Below are positions 1-9,265 of a DNA stretch of 25,344 bases, piece by piece. Position 1 is the stretch's first letter; each line of letters opens with the position of its first letter. A model generated the notes under the pieces. That model did no database searches, was not told the DNA's origin, and worked only from the letters and a program-made list of their open reading frames with translations. The stretch is from Bacteroidales bacterium (lineage in GTDB: Bacteria > Bacteroidota > Bacteroidia > Bacteroidales > UBA932). The stretch lies in the NCBI GenBank assembly GCA_017535125.1, contig JAFXUS010000042.1, forward strand, positions 1 through 25,344, in the 5' to 3' direction. A program made the position numbers and the translations under genes.

Positions 1-402
1 ATTGCCAGCGTGGACGACCCGACGGGGCGCGAGCTCGTGTTCATGGGCGCCTTCCTGGACATCATCCAGCGCTTCACGGAAGAGGCCATGGTCTCCGATA
101 ATGTGGCCTACAGCGGCCTCGAATCGGCCAACCGCATCCACCTGCGCGGCCGCACGGTCTATCTCGATCCGGACGCGGGCGACGAGGCCTACCTGCGGGA
201 AGAGCCGGGCGCCCTGCTCACCATCACCATCGCGCCGGAAGAACCCGGCCCCAGGACCGTCTGCTACAAGATCCTCATCTCGGCCGACACGCACGAACTC
301 CTCTCCTACGAGCGCAGCCGCTACAAAGAACCCGACGACGCACGCTTCAGCGACGCCGAAGCCCATCGCTTCGAGCGCCGCGGCGCCACGGTCATTCGCT
401 AG
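1..402 (+). CDS. Unrecognised protein, C-terminal part (5' truncated by window)
   Basis: The frame is open from base 1 to a TAG at 400-402, giving at least 133 residues. The upstream part lies outside the window, so the GTG at 10 need not be the real start. The visible part is hydrophilic and soluble-looking, with no membrane segment, and rich in Asp/Glu/Arg. It alternates short beta-like stretches (for example HLRGRTVYLD and TVCYKILISADTHEL) with charged loops, and ends in Arg. I do not recognise the family and see no catalytic motif. Base composition matches the neighbours, so transfer is not suggested. The gene converges on the response regulator gene, and the stop codon directly abuts the repeat element at 403-503. 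That it is a real gene is fairly sure; its function is unknown. Confidence 0.6.
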   Translation: MASVDDPTGRELVFMGAFLDIIQRFTEEAMVSDNVAYSGLESANRIHLRGRTVYLDPDAGDEAYLREEPGALLTITIAPEEPGPRTVCYKILISADTHELLSYERSRYKEPDDARFSDAEAHRFERRGATVIR

Positions 403-503
403 CCGGCAGCGGAAAAGCGGAGCCGGAATTGGTTTTCCGGCAAACTTGTTCGGAAAATAATTCAGGTCCGCCCGTCTGGAAGACTCCGACTGCCGGCGAA
501 AAA
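403..503. repeat. Structured intergenic repeat, copy 1 (arms shared with 17754-17847)
   Basis: This fills the gap between two convergent genes. The left arm (403-422) and right arm (466-488) match a second copy at 17754-17847 almost base for base, while the core differs. It can fold: CCGGCAG (403-409) pairs with CTGCCGG (490-496), CGGA (410-413) with TCCG (485-488), GCGGA (417-421) with TCCGC (467-471), and an inner hairpin GCCGGAA (422-428) pairs with TTCCGGC (435-441). It has no ORF of its own and no clean terminator U-run. Candidate roles are a REP/BIME-like repeat, a non-autonomous mobile element, or a bidirectional 3'-end structure. Confidence 0.65.
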
Positions 504-1649
504 TTAGAGGTTAACGTATGTTCGGACGTCGTCCGCGGAAACGGGCTCTCCGCCGAGGATGAGGAGCCGGTCGACGACGTTGTCCAGTTCGCGGATGTTG
601 CCGGGCCAGTGCTTCTGCTTGAGGAGTTCCACAGCCTCGTGCGAGAAACTGCGCGGCCTGTTGTCGTCGGCGTATTTCTCCAGGAAATGGTCGATCAGGC
701 GTGGAATGTCGTCGCGGCGTTCGTCCAGCGACGGCACGCGCACCACGATCACGCTCAGGCGGTGATAGAGGTCCTCGCGGAAATTCCCCTTCTCGATCTC
801 GGCCTGCAGGTCCTTGTTGGTCGCGGCGATCACGCGCACGTCCACCTCGATATCCTTGTCGGAGCCCACGCGGGACAGCTTCTTCTCCTGCAACACGCGC
901 AGCACCTTGGCCTGCGCGGCAAGGCTCATGTCTCCGATCTCGTCGAGGAAGAGCGTGCCGCCGTCGGCCTGCTCGAACTTGCCCTTGTGCTGTTTGATGG
1001 CCGAGGTGAAAGAGCCCTTCTCATGACCGAACAGCTCGCTCTCGATCAACTCGGACGGAATTGCGGCGCAGTTCACCTCCACGAACGGCATCGCGCTGCG
1101 GTTGCTCAGCTGGTGCAGGTTGCGCGCCACCAGCTCCTTGCCGGAGCCGTTCGGCCCGGTGATGAGCACGCGGGCATCAGTGGGCGCCACCTTGGCGATC
1201 ATGTCGCGGATGAGCTGCATCGGGGCGGACTCGCCGATCATGTCGGCTCCATAGACCTTCTTCTTGAGGGCCTTGTTCTGCGTGGTCAGCGAGACCCGCT
1301 CGGAAGCGTTCTTGATGGTAATCAGGATGCGGTTGAGATCGAGCGGCTTCTGCACGAAATCGAAGGCGCCCTTCTTGATGCACTCCACGGCGGTCTCGAT
1401 GTCGGCGTGGCCGGAAATCATCACCACGGCGCTGTCCAGACCCATTTCCACGAGCTTCCCGAGCACCTCGACGCCGTCCATGCCGGGCATCTTGATGTCG
1501 CAGAAGATCACGTCATATTTCTCCTTCTCCACCAGAGCGAGTCCGGAAGCGCCGTCCTCGGCGGTATCCACCTCGTAGCCTTCGTCGGTGAGGATCTCCC
1601 CCAGCGAATTGCGGATCGCCCGCTCGTCGTCAATAATCAGAACTTTCAT
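504..1649 (-). CDS. Sigma-54-type response regulator without HTH domain (AtoC/NtrC-like)
   Basis: A 381-residue response regulator. The receiver domain (about 1-120) has acidic D7/D8, phosphoacceptor D51 and K101. The AAA+ domain (about 135-365) has Walker A GPNGSGKE (165-172), Walker B FLDEIGD (234-240) and WPGNIREL near 348. The sigma-54 contact loop, usually GAFTGA, reads GSFTSA (212-217). The protein stops 26 residues after that WPGNIREL motif, so the C-terminal Fis/HTH DNA-binding domain of typical NtrC proteins is absent; similar short forms exist in Bacteroidetes (from memory). I chose the ATG at 1649 because the protein then begins MKVLIIDDER; the ATG at 1691 would overlap metG. It follows metG by 13 nt and is probably co-transcribed. 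No histidine kinase is in view, so its signal is unknown. Confidence 0.9.
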   Translation of the reverse strand: MKVLIIDDERAIRNSLGEILTDEGYEVDTAEDGASGLALVEKEKYDVIFCDIKMPGMDGVEVLGKLVEMGLDSAVVMISGHADIETAVECIKKGAFDFVQKPLDLNRILITIKNASERVSLTTQNKALKKKVYGADMIGESAPMQLIRDMIAKVAPTDARVLITGPNGSGKELVARNLHQLSNRSAMPFVEVNCAAIPSELIESELFGHEKGSFTSAIKQHKGKFEQADGGTLFLDEIGDMSLAAQAKVLRVLQEKKLSRVGSDKDIEVDVRVIAATNKDLQAEIEKGNFREDLYHRLSVIVVRVPSLDERRDDIPRLIDHFLEKYADDNRPRSFSHEAVELLKQKHWPGNIRELDNVVDRLLILGGEPVSADDVRTYVNL

Positions 1650-1662
1650 AACGGGACAACTT

Positions 1663-3717
1663 TTATCCAATAATCGCGCCGTTCGCGACAATTTCCTGCG
1701 GGGTGATAAAACGCATCGAGCCGTCGCCCTGCTTCGCCATCAGGATCATGCCACGGCTCTCGATGCCGCGGATGGTGCGGGGCTGCAGGTTCGCCAGGAT
1801 GCAGATCTGCTTGCCGACCATGGCCTCGGGCGTGTAGTATTCGGCGATGCCGGACACGATGGTGCGGCGGTCGATACCCGTGTCGATCGTGAGCTTGAGC
1901 AGCTTGTCGGTCTTGGGTACACGCTCGGCCTCCAGCACCGTGGCGGTGCGGATGTCCATCTTCTCGAACTCGTCGAAGGTGCATTCCGCCTTCTGCGGGG
2001 CCACCTGCTTCGCGGCTTCGGCCTTGGCAGCCGCCTCGCGCTCGGCGCGGATGCGGTCCAGCCGGTCAAGCTGCTTCTGGATGGCGTCGTCCTCGATCTT
2101 GGCGAAGAGCAGCTCCGGCTCGCCGAGCTGGTGGCCGGCGGGCAGGACCTGCGGGCGGCCGAGGACTTCCCAGTCGAGGCCGGACCCCAGCATTTCCCGG
2201 AGCCGCTTCGCGGCGAACGGGGTGAAGGGCTCGAAGGCGATGGCGAGGTCCGCGCAGATCTGCAGGGAGATGTTGAGGATGGTCGCGGTGCGGTCGAGGT
2301 CGGTCTTCGCGACCTTCCACGGCTCCGTGTCCGAGATGTATTTGTTGCCGACGCGGGCGATGCCCATCGCGTCCTTGAGCGCCTCGCGGAACTTGAAGCC
2401 CTCGATGTTCTTCTCCATGGAGGCCTTCAGCGCCGGGATCTCGGCGAGCACCTCCTTGTCGATGTCCTCCAACGCGCCGCAAGCCGGCACTTTGCCACCG
2501 AAGTATTTGTGCGTCAGCACCATGGCGCGGTTGACGAAGTTGCCGAAGATGGCCACGAGTTCGCAGTTGTTGCGCTGCTGGAAATCTTTCCAGCTGAAAT
2601 CGTTGTCCTTGGTCTCGGGGGCGTTGGCCGTGAGCACGTAGCGGAGGACGTCCTCCTTGCCGGGGAAATCCTGCAGGTACTCATGCGCCCAGACGGCCCA
2701 GCCGCGCGAAGTCGAAATCTTGTCGCCCTCGAGGTTCAGGAACTCGTTGGCGGGGACGTTGTCCGGCAGGATGTAGCCGTCGCCGTAGGCCTTCAGCATG
2801 GCCGGGAACACGATGCAATGGAAGACGATGTTGTCCTTGCCGATGAAATGCACCAGGCGGGTGTCCGGCGACTTCCACCATTTCTCCCAGCTGTCCGGCA
2901 GGAGTTCCTGCGTGTTGGAGATGTAGCCGATCGGGGCATCGAACCAGACATAGAGCACCTTGCCCTCGGCACCCTCGACGGGCACGGGCACGCCCCAGTC
3001 AAGGTCGCGCGTGACGGCACGCGGCTGCAGGCCGCCGTCGAGCCAGCTCTTGACCTGGCCGTAAACGTTGGAACGCCACTCCTGGTGGCCCTCCAGAATC
3101 CATTCGCGCAACCACTGCTCATAGTCCTGCAGCGGGAGATACCAGTGGGTGGTCTTCTTCTTGATGGGCTCGGCGCCGCTGAGCTTGCTCTTGGGGTTGA
3201 TCAGCTCCTCGGGGCTGAGGGTGCTGCCACATTTCTCGCACTGGTCGCCATAGGCGCCTTCATTGCCGCACTTGGGGCAGGTGCCCACGATGTAGCGGTC
3301 GGCGAGGAACTGTTTCGCCTCCGGATCATAGTACTGCTCGCTCTCCTTCGTGATGAACTTGCCTTCGTCGTAGAGCTTGCGGAAGAACTCCGAAGCGTTC
3401 TTCTCGTGCACCTTGGAGGAGGTGCGGCCGTAGATGTCGAAATGGATGCCCAGCCCCTCGAAAGAGTCCTTGATGATGCCGTGGTAGCGGTCCACGATGT
3501 CCTGCGGGGTGCAGCCCTGCTGGCGGGCCTTGATGGTGATGGGCACGCCGTGCTCGTCGGAGCCGCAGACATACAGCACTTCCCGGCCGCGCATCCGCAG
3601 GTAGCGCACATAGATGTCGGCCGGCACATAGACACCGGCCAGGTGGCCGATGTGAACAGGACCGTTGGCGTAAGGCAACGCACAGGTCACGAGGGTTCTT
3701 TTGAATTGTTTGTCCAT
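1663..3717 (-). CDS. metG: Methionyl-tRNA synthetase
   Basis: A 684-residue cytosolic enzyme that charges tRNA-Met with methionine using ATP. The class I catalytic domain carries HIGH at 22-25 and a KMSKS equivalent, KISTS, at 333-337. Between them is a zinc-knuckle insertion with C147, C150, C160 and C163. The C-terminus (about 579-684) is an EMAP-II/Trbp111-type tRNA-binding domain with the typical MDIRTATV and SRGMILMA segments, as in the long dimeric form of MetG. The ATG overlaps the dnaG stop codon (TAATG), so translation is probably coupled. The response regulator follows 13 nt downstream. All signature motifs are intact and the length is normal for the family. Confidence 0.97.
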   Translation of the reverse strand: MDKQFKRTLVTCALPYANGPVHIGHLAGVYVPADIYVRYLRMRGREVLYVCGSDEHGVPITIKARQQGCTPQDIVDRYHGIIKDSFEGLGIHFDIYGRTSSKVHEKNASEFFRKLYDEGKFITKESEQYYDPEAKQFLADRYIVGTCPKCGNEGAYGDQCEKCGSTLSPEELINPKSKLSGAEPIKKKTTHWYLPLQDYEQWLREWILEGHQEWRSNVYGQVKSWLDGGLQPRAVTRDLDWGVPVPVEGAEGKVLYVWFDAPIGYISNTQELLPDSWEKWWKSPDTRLVHFIGKDNIVFHCIVFPAMLKAYGDGYILPDNVPANEFLNLEGDKISTSRGWAVWAHEYLQDFPGKEDVLRYVLTANAPETKDNDFSWKDFQQRNNCELVAIFGNFVNRAMVLTHKYFGGKVPACGALEDIDKEVLAEIPALKASMEKNIEGFKFREALKDAMGIARVGNKYISDTEPWKVAKTDLDRTATILNISLQICADLAIAFEPFTPFAAKRLREMLGSGLDWEVLGRPQVLPAGHQLGEPELLFAKIEDDAIQKQLDRLDRIRAEREAAAKAEAAKQVAPQKAECTFDEFEKMDIRTATVLEAERVPKTDKLLKLTIDTGIDRRTIVSGIAEYYTPEAMVGKQICILANLQPRTIRGIESRGMILMAKQGDGSMRFITPQEIVANGAIIG

Positions 3718-5717
3718 TATTTCGTGTTTTTTTCTCTTCCCATTTTCTGTTTGATCCGCCGCTGCGCGGCCTGGATCTTAACCATCTCCTGGAGGATGGC
3801 CGGCTCCTGCTCCGGCGATGCGCCCGGCAGCTGCCGGCGGAGCTGTTCATAGCGGTCCTGCATGCGCCGTTCAGCATAGCCGAGGATGGCGCGCGGGACC
3901 TGGGCCACCAGCCAGGAGGCGGTGGTCGTCATCGCATTTTCAAAGGCCTGCACGGTCAGGCGGTACTTTTCCGTGGAGAGCTGCGAGGCCACGTCCGCGA
4001 TGCGGCGGTCCGGCGCGTCCAGCAGGCGCTTGACGATGTCCTCCTGGCCCAGGCCCTCGTCATACAGGGCAAAATAGGCGTCATATACGGCGGCGTAGGC
4101 GCTGTTCACCATCCGCGAGCCGTCGCTGAAGGCGTCGCGGATGAAATCCGCCACGCTGGGTTTGTCCATCTCGTTGCCGCTGTAATAGTCCGAGTCGGAC
4201 TCAAAGTCCAGCTCGTCGCAGCCATGGCGCAGCAAGAAATAGAGCAAATCCCGCTCCGAAGGGCCCAGGAGACGGTTCTCCTCCTGGAAGGCCGGCGGCG
4301 CGACGGGCTGTTCGGGCGCCGGCTGCGGGTCGGAGACGACCGTGTCGTACGCGCTCGGGGCGGAGCCGCTCTGCCGGCGGCGCTCCTCGCGTTCCGCCTG
4401 CTTGAGCGCGTCCTCCTGGAGCTTGCGGCGCGTCTTGCCGATCCGGTCGAAGAGGATGGACACCTCGATACCGAACTGCATGGCCGTGGCCTCCGCGTAG
4501 GTCGAACGCTTGACGGCGTCCGGAATCTGCGCGATGGTGTCGGCGATGTCGTTGATCAGGCCCGCCTTCTTGAGCGGATCGCCCGCCGCCTCGGCGAGCA
4601 GCAGATCCGTCTTGAAAACGATGAAATCCTTCTCGTTCTCCCGGATGTAGTCCCGCACCTCGTCACGCGTGTGCTTGCGCGAGAAGGAATCGGGATCGTC
4701 GCCGTCCGGCAGCAGGACCACACGGACGTTCATGCCCTCGGCGAGCACCATCGGGATGCCGCGCAGGGCGGCGTGGATGCCGGCGGAGTCGCCGTCATAC
4801 ATGATGGTGATGTTCTCCGTGAACTTCTTGATCAGGCGCACCTGCTCCACCGTGAGCGAGGTGCCGCAGGAGGCCACGACGTTCGTGATGCCGAGCTGGT
4901 GCATCATCACCACGTCCACGTTGCCCTCCACGAGGATACAGCGGTCTTCGCGCGCAATGTCCGCTTTCGCGAAATAAATACCCAGCAGGTTGCGGCTCTT
5001 GACGTAGATCTCCGTCTCCGGGGAATTGACGTACTTCGCGGGGTTGTCCGCCTTGAGCGTGCGGCCGCTGAACGCGATCACGCGCCCGCTCACGGAGTGG
5101 ATCGGGAACATCACCCGCTCGCGGAACTTATCCGACAGCGAGCCGTCCTCGTTCTGCACCGCCAGGCCGGCGCCCAGCAGGTACTCGTCCTTGTAGCCGG
5201 CGGCGCGGGCGGCGTCCACCAGCGCAGTGCGGCCGGACGGCGCCCAGCCGAGTCCCCAGCGTTCGATGGTCTCATCCTCGATGCCGCGGTCGCGGTAATA
5301 GCGATAGCCTACAGCCTTGCCCTCGCCGCTTTTCAGCTGCTCGGAGAAGAACTTGCGGGCGAACTCGGAGACCAGCAGCAGGCTCTCGCTGCGTTGCCGC
5401 CGGGCGATCTCCTCGGCGGATTCCTCCGCCTCGACGATCTCGATATGGTACTTGCGTGCAAGGTAGCGCAGGGCTTCGACGTAAGAGCAGTGTTCCTGCT
5501 CCATCACGAAGCCCACGGCCGTGCCGGCCTTGCCGCAGCCGAAGCATTTGTAGATGCCCTTGGAGGGCGTGACGTAGAAGGAGGGTGTCTTCTCGTTGTG
5601 GAACGGGCAGCAGGCCACATAACTGGCCCCGCGGCGCTTCAGCGTCACATAATCACTCACCACATCCACGATCTGCGCGGTGTCCAGAATCAGATTGACG
5701 GTCTCCTGCGGTATCAC
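3717..5717 (-). CDS. dnaG: DNA primase
   Basis: A 666-residue primase that makes the RNA primers for replication at the fork, together with the DnaB helicase. The N-terminal CHC2 zinc finger uses C37, H40, C58 and C61. The TOPRIM catalytic core has the VEGNVDVV motif (E264) and MYDGDSAG (D308, D310). After a Pro/Gln-rich linker around residues 450-475, the C-terminal part (about 480-666) fits the helicase-interaction domain and is the least conserved. The start is a GTG inside the recQ stop (GTGA, 4-nt overlap); it gives [20 protein letters not shown], the normal primase N-terminus, so coupling to recQ is likely. The stop overlaps the metG start by one base. Confidence 0.97.
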   Translation of the reverse strand: MIPQETVNLILDTAQIVDVVSDYVTLKRRGASYVACCPFHNEKTPSFYVTPSKGIYKCFGCGKAGTAVGFVMEQEHCSYVEALRYLARKYHIEIVEAEESAEEIARRQRSESLLLVSEFARKFFSEQLKSGEGKAVGYRYYRDRGIEDETIERWGLGWAPSGRTALVDAARAAGYKDEYLLGAGLAVQNEDGSLSDKFRERVMFPIHSVSGRVIAFSGRTLKADNPAKYVNSPETEIYVKSRNLLGIYFAKADIAREDRCILVEGNVDVVMMHQLGITNVVASCGTSLTVEQVRLIKKFTENITIMYDGDSAGIHAALRGIPMVLAEGMNVRVVLLPDGDDPDSFSRKHTRDEVRDYIRENEKDFIVFKTDLLLAEAAGDPLKKAGLINDIADTIAQIPDAVKRSTYAEATAMQFGIEVSILFDRIGKTRRKLQEDALKQAEREERRRQSGSAPSAYDTVVSDPQPAPEQPVAPPAFQEENRLLGPSERDLLYFLLRHGCDELDFESDSDYYSGNEMDKPSVADFIRDAFSDGSRMVNSAYAAVYDAYFALYDEGLGQEDIVKRLLDAPDRRIADVASQLSTEKYRLTVQAFENAMTTTASWLVAQVPRAILGYAERRMQDRYEQLRRQLPGASPEQEPAILQEMVKIQAAQRRIKQKMGREKNTK

Positions 5718-7930
5718 GATGCGATCTCACATAGGAATTTGAGCCGGACCAGCCGGACTTCGTTCTCATAGTAGTCCGGGCCGAGGGCCTCGATGGCGGC
5801 CTGGACGTCGTCCGACGTCGCTTCCTCCTTGAAATAACGATAGATCTCCTCGATGATGTCCTGGTCGAGGTTGTTTTCGATGTAATAGTCCAGATTCAGC
5901 TTGGTGCCGCTGGACACGATGGCTTCGATCTCGCTGAGCAGCTCGTCCATCTCCATGCCGCGCGCCTCGGCGATGTCCTCGAGGTCCATCCGCCGGTCGA
6001 TGCTCTGGATGATCGCGACCTTGGCGGCCGACTTGTTCGGTGTGGATTTCACGACGAAGTCGTCCGGACGCTCGATTTCGTTTTCCTCGACGTATTTCTT
6101 GATCAACTTGATGAACTCTTCGCCGAACTTGCGGGCCTTGCCTTCACCCACGCCCTGGCAGTTCTTGAGTTCGTCGAAGGTGATCGGATAGAGGATGGAC
6201 ATATCCTCCAGGGCCGGGTCGCCGAAGATGATCCAGGGCTGCAGCTTGAGGCGCTTGCCCAGATCCTTGCGCAGGTCCTTGAGCATGGACAGCAACATCG
6301 GGTCGCCCGCACCGCCGCCGGCCTTCATCGCCACGGCGGCCGCCGCGGCTTCTTCGTCATCCTCGTCATCGTCCGAGCCGCCGGCGAACACGCGGTCCTC
6401 CACGAGGCGGAGCTCCCAGGGATCCGCGGCGAACTGGCGGCCGAGGTCCGTTACGTGGATCAGGCCGTAGGTCTCGATCTCCTTGACCAGCAGGTGGGCG
6501 ATCAGCCCCTGGTGGATGACGGTGGCCCAGAATTTCTCGGAGTGGGCCTTGCCCGCACCGAAGAACTCCAGCTCGTCGTGCTTGTAGGACTTGGTCAGCG
6601 AATTGGACACGCCCGCGAGAATATTGGCGAGGTGGTCCAGCTTGAAATGCTCCGGCAGCGCCTCGATGAGGCGGATCACCAGCTGCATCTCCTTGCGGCC
6701 GTCGAAGGTCGGCTTGGGATGCACGCAGTTGTCGCAGCAGTGGCAGTTGTCTTCCGTGTAGTCCTCGCCGAAATAGTTGAGCAGCAGCTTCCTGCGGCAC
6801 TGGCTGGACTCCGCGTACGCGAGCACCTCGGAGAGCAGCTGGCGGCTGATCTCCTGCTCGGCGATGGGCTTGCCCTGCATGAACTTCTCCAGCTTCTGGA
6901 TGTCCTTGTAGCTGTAGTAAGCGATACAGAGGCCCTCCTGGCCGTCGCGGCCGGCGCGCCCCGTCTCCTGGTAGTAGCTTTCGATGCTCTTGGGGATGTC
7001 GAAATGGATCACGAAGCGGATGTCCGGCTTGTCGATGCCCATGCCGAACGCAATCGTGGCCACGATCACCTGCACCTCCTCCATGAGGAACTTGTCCTGG
7101 TTCTCCGCACGCACCTTGGCGTCCAGGCCGGCGTGGTACGGCAGGGCCTTGATGCCGTTGATGCACAGCAGCTCCGCCATCTCCTCCACCTTCTTGCGGC
7201 TGAGGCAGTAGATGATGCCGGACTTGCCGGGATTCTGGCGGATGAACTTGATCAGGTCCTTCTCCGGATCCACCTTGTCGCGGATCTCGTAATAGAGGTT
7301 GGGCCGGTTGAACGAAGACTTGAACACGGCCGCGTCCGGGATGCCCAGGTTCTTGAGGATGTCGCTCTGCACCTTGGGCGTGGCCGTAGCCGTGAGCGCG
7401 ATGATGGGCGCGCGGCCGATCTGGTCCACCAGCGCGCGGATGCGGCGGTATTCAGGCCGGAAATCGTGTCCCCATTCGGAAATACAGTGCGCCTCGTCCA
7501 CGGCGTAGAAGGAGATCTTCACCTCCCGCAGCAGCTGGACGTTCTCCTCTTTCGTGAGCGACTCCGGCGCCACGTACAGCAGCCGGGTCTTGCCCGCCAG
7601 CAAGTCGTCTCGGACTTCGTCGATCTGCTGCCGCGTGAGCGAAGAATTGAGGAAATGGGCGATGCTGCTCTCCCCCGCCTCGAAACCGCGCAGCAGGTCG
7701 ACCTGGTTCTTCATCAGGGCGATCAGCGGGGAGATGATGATCGCCGTCCCTTCCATCACCAGAGCCGGCAGCTGATAGCACAGCGACTTGCCGCCTCCGG
7801 TGGGCATCAGGACGAAAGCGTCACCCCCTCCAATCAGGTGCTGGATGATCTTCTCCTGGTCCGCCTTGAAGGCATCATAGCCGAAAAACTCCTTGAGAGT
7901 CTTGTGAATCAGTGCCGAATCGGGTTTCAT
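5714..7930 (-). CDS. recQ: ATP-dependent DNA helicase RecQ
   Basis: A 738-residue 3'-5' superfamily 2 helicase for recombination and repair of stalled forks. Walker A PTGGGKS is at 43-49, DEAH at 145-148, and the motif VI region TGRAGRDG at 323-330. A zinc site in the RecQ C-terminal region has C378, C396, C399 and C402, the spacing known from E. coli RecQ. A flexible linker (about 517-544) contains an acidic run and an Ala/Gly stretch and joins the winged helix to the HRDC domain (about 545-620). A further helical C-terminal domain (about 635-735) is typical of long RecQ forms in Bacteroidetes and Firmicutes. It starts 5 nt after the DUF1015 gene stops and overlaps dnaG by 4 nt. Confidence 0.96.
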   Translation of the reverse strand: MKPDSALIHKTLKEFFGYDAFKADQEKIIQHLIGGGDAFVLMPTGGGKSLCYQLPALVMEGTAIIISPLIALMKNQVDLLRGFEAGESSIAHFLNSSLTRQQIDEVRDDLLAGKTRLLYVAPESLTKEENVQLLREVKISFYAVDEAHCISEWGHDFRPEYRRIRALVDQIGRAPIIALTATATPKVQSDILKNLGIPDAAVFKSSFNRPNLYYEIRDKVDPEKDLIKFIRQNPGKSGIIYCLSRKKVEEMAELLCINGIKALPYHAGLDAKVRAENQDKFLMEEVQVIVATIAFGMGIDKPDIRFVIHFDIPKSIESYYQETGRAGRDGQEGLCIAYYSYKDIQKLEKFMQGKPIAEQEISRQLLSEVLAYAESSQCRRKLLLNYFGEDYTEDNCHCCDNCVHPKPTFDGRKEMQLVIRLIEALPEHFKLDHLANILAGVSNSLTKSYKHDELEFFGAGKAHSEKFWATVIHQGLIAHLLVKEIETYGLIHVTDLGRQFAADPWELRLVEDRVFAGGSDDDEDDEEAAAAAVAMKAGGGAGDPMLLSMLKDLRKDLGKRLKLQPWIIFGDPALEDMSILYPITFDELKNCQGVGEGKARKFGEEFIKLIKKYVEENEIERPDDFVVKSTPNKSAAKVAIIQSIDRRMDLEDIAEARGMEMDELLSEIEAIVSSGTKLNLDYYIENNLDQDIIEEIYRYFKEEATSDDVQAAIEALGPDYYENEVRLVRLKFLCEIAS

Positions 7931-7935
7931 ATATT

Positions 7936-9234
7936 TCAGTCTAAGGTATGGATGGCAAGTCCGGAACGGAGCTTGGGCTCAAACCACGTGGTCTTGGGCG
8001 GCATGATGTTGCCGGTGTCGGCAATGTTGATGAGCTGCTGCATGCTGACCGGGTAGAGCGCGAAGGCGACCTTCATCTCGCCGCTGTCCACGCGGCGGGA
8101 GAGCTCGCCCAGCCCGCGGATGCCGCCGACGAAGTCGATGCGGTCCGAGGTGCGGAGGTCCTTGATGCCGAGAATCTTGTCGAGCACCAGGTTGGACAGG
8201 ATGGTCACGTCCAGCACGCCGATCGGGTCGGCGTCGTCATAGCGGCCCGGCTTCGCCGTCAGGCTGTACCAGACGCCTTCGATATACATCGAGAAGTTGT
8301 GCAGGCAGCACGGATGGTACACCTCGCTGCAGCTGCAGTGGCACGGGTACTCGCATTCACACTTGCCGCCGTCCTTCGTGCAGTCGCACTTGCATTCGAC
8401 GATGAAGTCCTCCTCGAGGGCTTTGAAGAAGTCCTTCGTGCTGAGGCCGTTCAGGTCCTTGACAACGCGGTTGTAGTCGATGATGGCGAGCTGGCTCTCC
8501 GGGAAACAGACGGCCATGAAGTAGTTGTACTCCTCGTTGCCGGTATGCTTCGGGTTCTGCGCGCGCTTCTCCGCGCCTACGCGGGCGGCAGCGGCCGTTC
8601 GGTGGTGGCCGTCGGCCACATAGAAGGCGTCCACGTCCTTCGTGAAGATCTCCGTGATGCGGGCGTTCACCGCGTCGTCATCGATCACCCAGAAGGTGTG
8701 GGTGAAATCGTTCTCGTCGATGAACTTGTATTCCGGCGCGCCGGCGGCGGTCTTCGCAATGATGGCGCCGAGCTCGGCGTTGTCCTTGAAGGCGAAGAAG
8801 ACCGGCTCGATGTTGGCGTTCTGGATGCGGACGTGGATCATGCGGTCGTCCTCCTTGTCCTTGCGCGTCAGCTCGTGCTTCTTGATGATGCCGGCGGCAT
8901 AGTCGTCCGTGTGGGCGCAGAGCACGATGCCGTACTGCGTGCGGCTGCCCATCGTCTGGGCATAGACATAGTATTTCTCCTTGTCCTCGCGGACCAGCCA
9001 GCCTTTCTTCTGCCAGGCCTGGAAGTTCTCCACGGCGCGGTCGTAGGTCCGCTGCTCGTGCTCCCCGGCGATCGGCGTGAAATCGATCTCGGGCTTGGTG
9101 ATATGCAGGAGGGATTTCTCCCCGGCCATCTTCCGGGCCTCTTCGGAATTCAACACATCATAAGGCGGCGCCGCGACTTCCGTCACGATGCCTTTGGGCG
9201 GCCGCAGGGCGGCGAAGGGTTTGACTCGTACCAT
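7936..9234 (-). CDS. DUF1015 family protein with cysteine-rich insertion
   Basis: A 432-residue soluble protein. The N-terminus MVRVKPFAALRPPKG, the central VADGHHRTAAA motif (206-216) and the C-terminal SDRIDFVGGIRG (363-374) identify the DUF1015 family. Genes of this family often sit beside serA/serC, as here, and a role in serine or phosphoserine metabolism has been suggested; I cannot confirm an activity from sequence. Unusually, residues 281-310 hold ten cysteines (281, 283, 285, 292, 294, 298, 300, 302, 309, 310) plus histidines, suggesting a bound metal or Fe-S centre. It is the first gene of the recQ-dnaG-metG cluster. A perfect TAnnTTTG box lies 8 nt before its ATG, so the mRNA may be leaderless. 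Confidence 0.88.
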   Translation of the reverse strand: MVRVKPFAALRPPKGIVTEVAAPPYDVLNSEEARKMAGEKSLLHITKPEIDFTPIAGEHEQRTYDRAVENFQAWQKKGWLVREDKEKYYVYAQTMGSRTQYGIVLCAHTDDYAAGIIKKHELTRKDKEDDRMIHVRIQNANIEPVFFAFKDNAELGAIIAKTAAGAPEYKFIDENDFTHTFWVIDDDAVNARITEIFTKDVDAFYVADGHHRTAAAARVGAEKRAQNPKHTGNEEYNYFMAVCFPESQLAIIDYNRVVKDLNGLSTKDFFKALEEDFIVECKCDCTKDGGKCECEYPCHCSCSEVYHPCCLHNFSMYIEGVWYSLTAKPGRYDDADPIGVLDVTILSNLVLDKILGIKDLRTSDRIDFVGGIRGLGELSRRVDSGEMKVAFALYPVSMQQLINIADTGNIMPPKTTWFEPKLRSGLAIHTLD

Positions 9235-9242
9235 TTTTCAAT

Positions 9243-9250
9243 CAAAACTA
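9243..9250 (-). promoter_or_regulatory. Bacteroidetes -7 box for the DUF1015-recQ-dnaG-metG-RR cluster
   Basis: On the minus strand this reads TAGTTTTG, an exact TAnnTTTG match, with 8 nt between its last base and the DUF1015 ATG. I find no TTTG-like -33 box at 19-21 nt spacing. Transcription would begin within a few bases of the start codon. Confidence 0.4.
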
Positions 9251-9265
9251 TATTCGAAGATAATG

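Noticed and set aside
480..540. Simple terminator for the response regulator gene
   Set aside because: No G/C hairpin followed by a U-run is seen beyond the stop; the T-run in the regulator's direction precedes the helices of the repeat element rather than following them.
1588..3852. 754-codon open frame on the plus strand opposite metG
   Set aside because: It is antisense to a complete MetG with all motifs. Its translation is a repetitive Leu/Val/Ala/His/Asp-rich sequence typical of GC-rich antisense frames.
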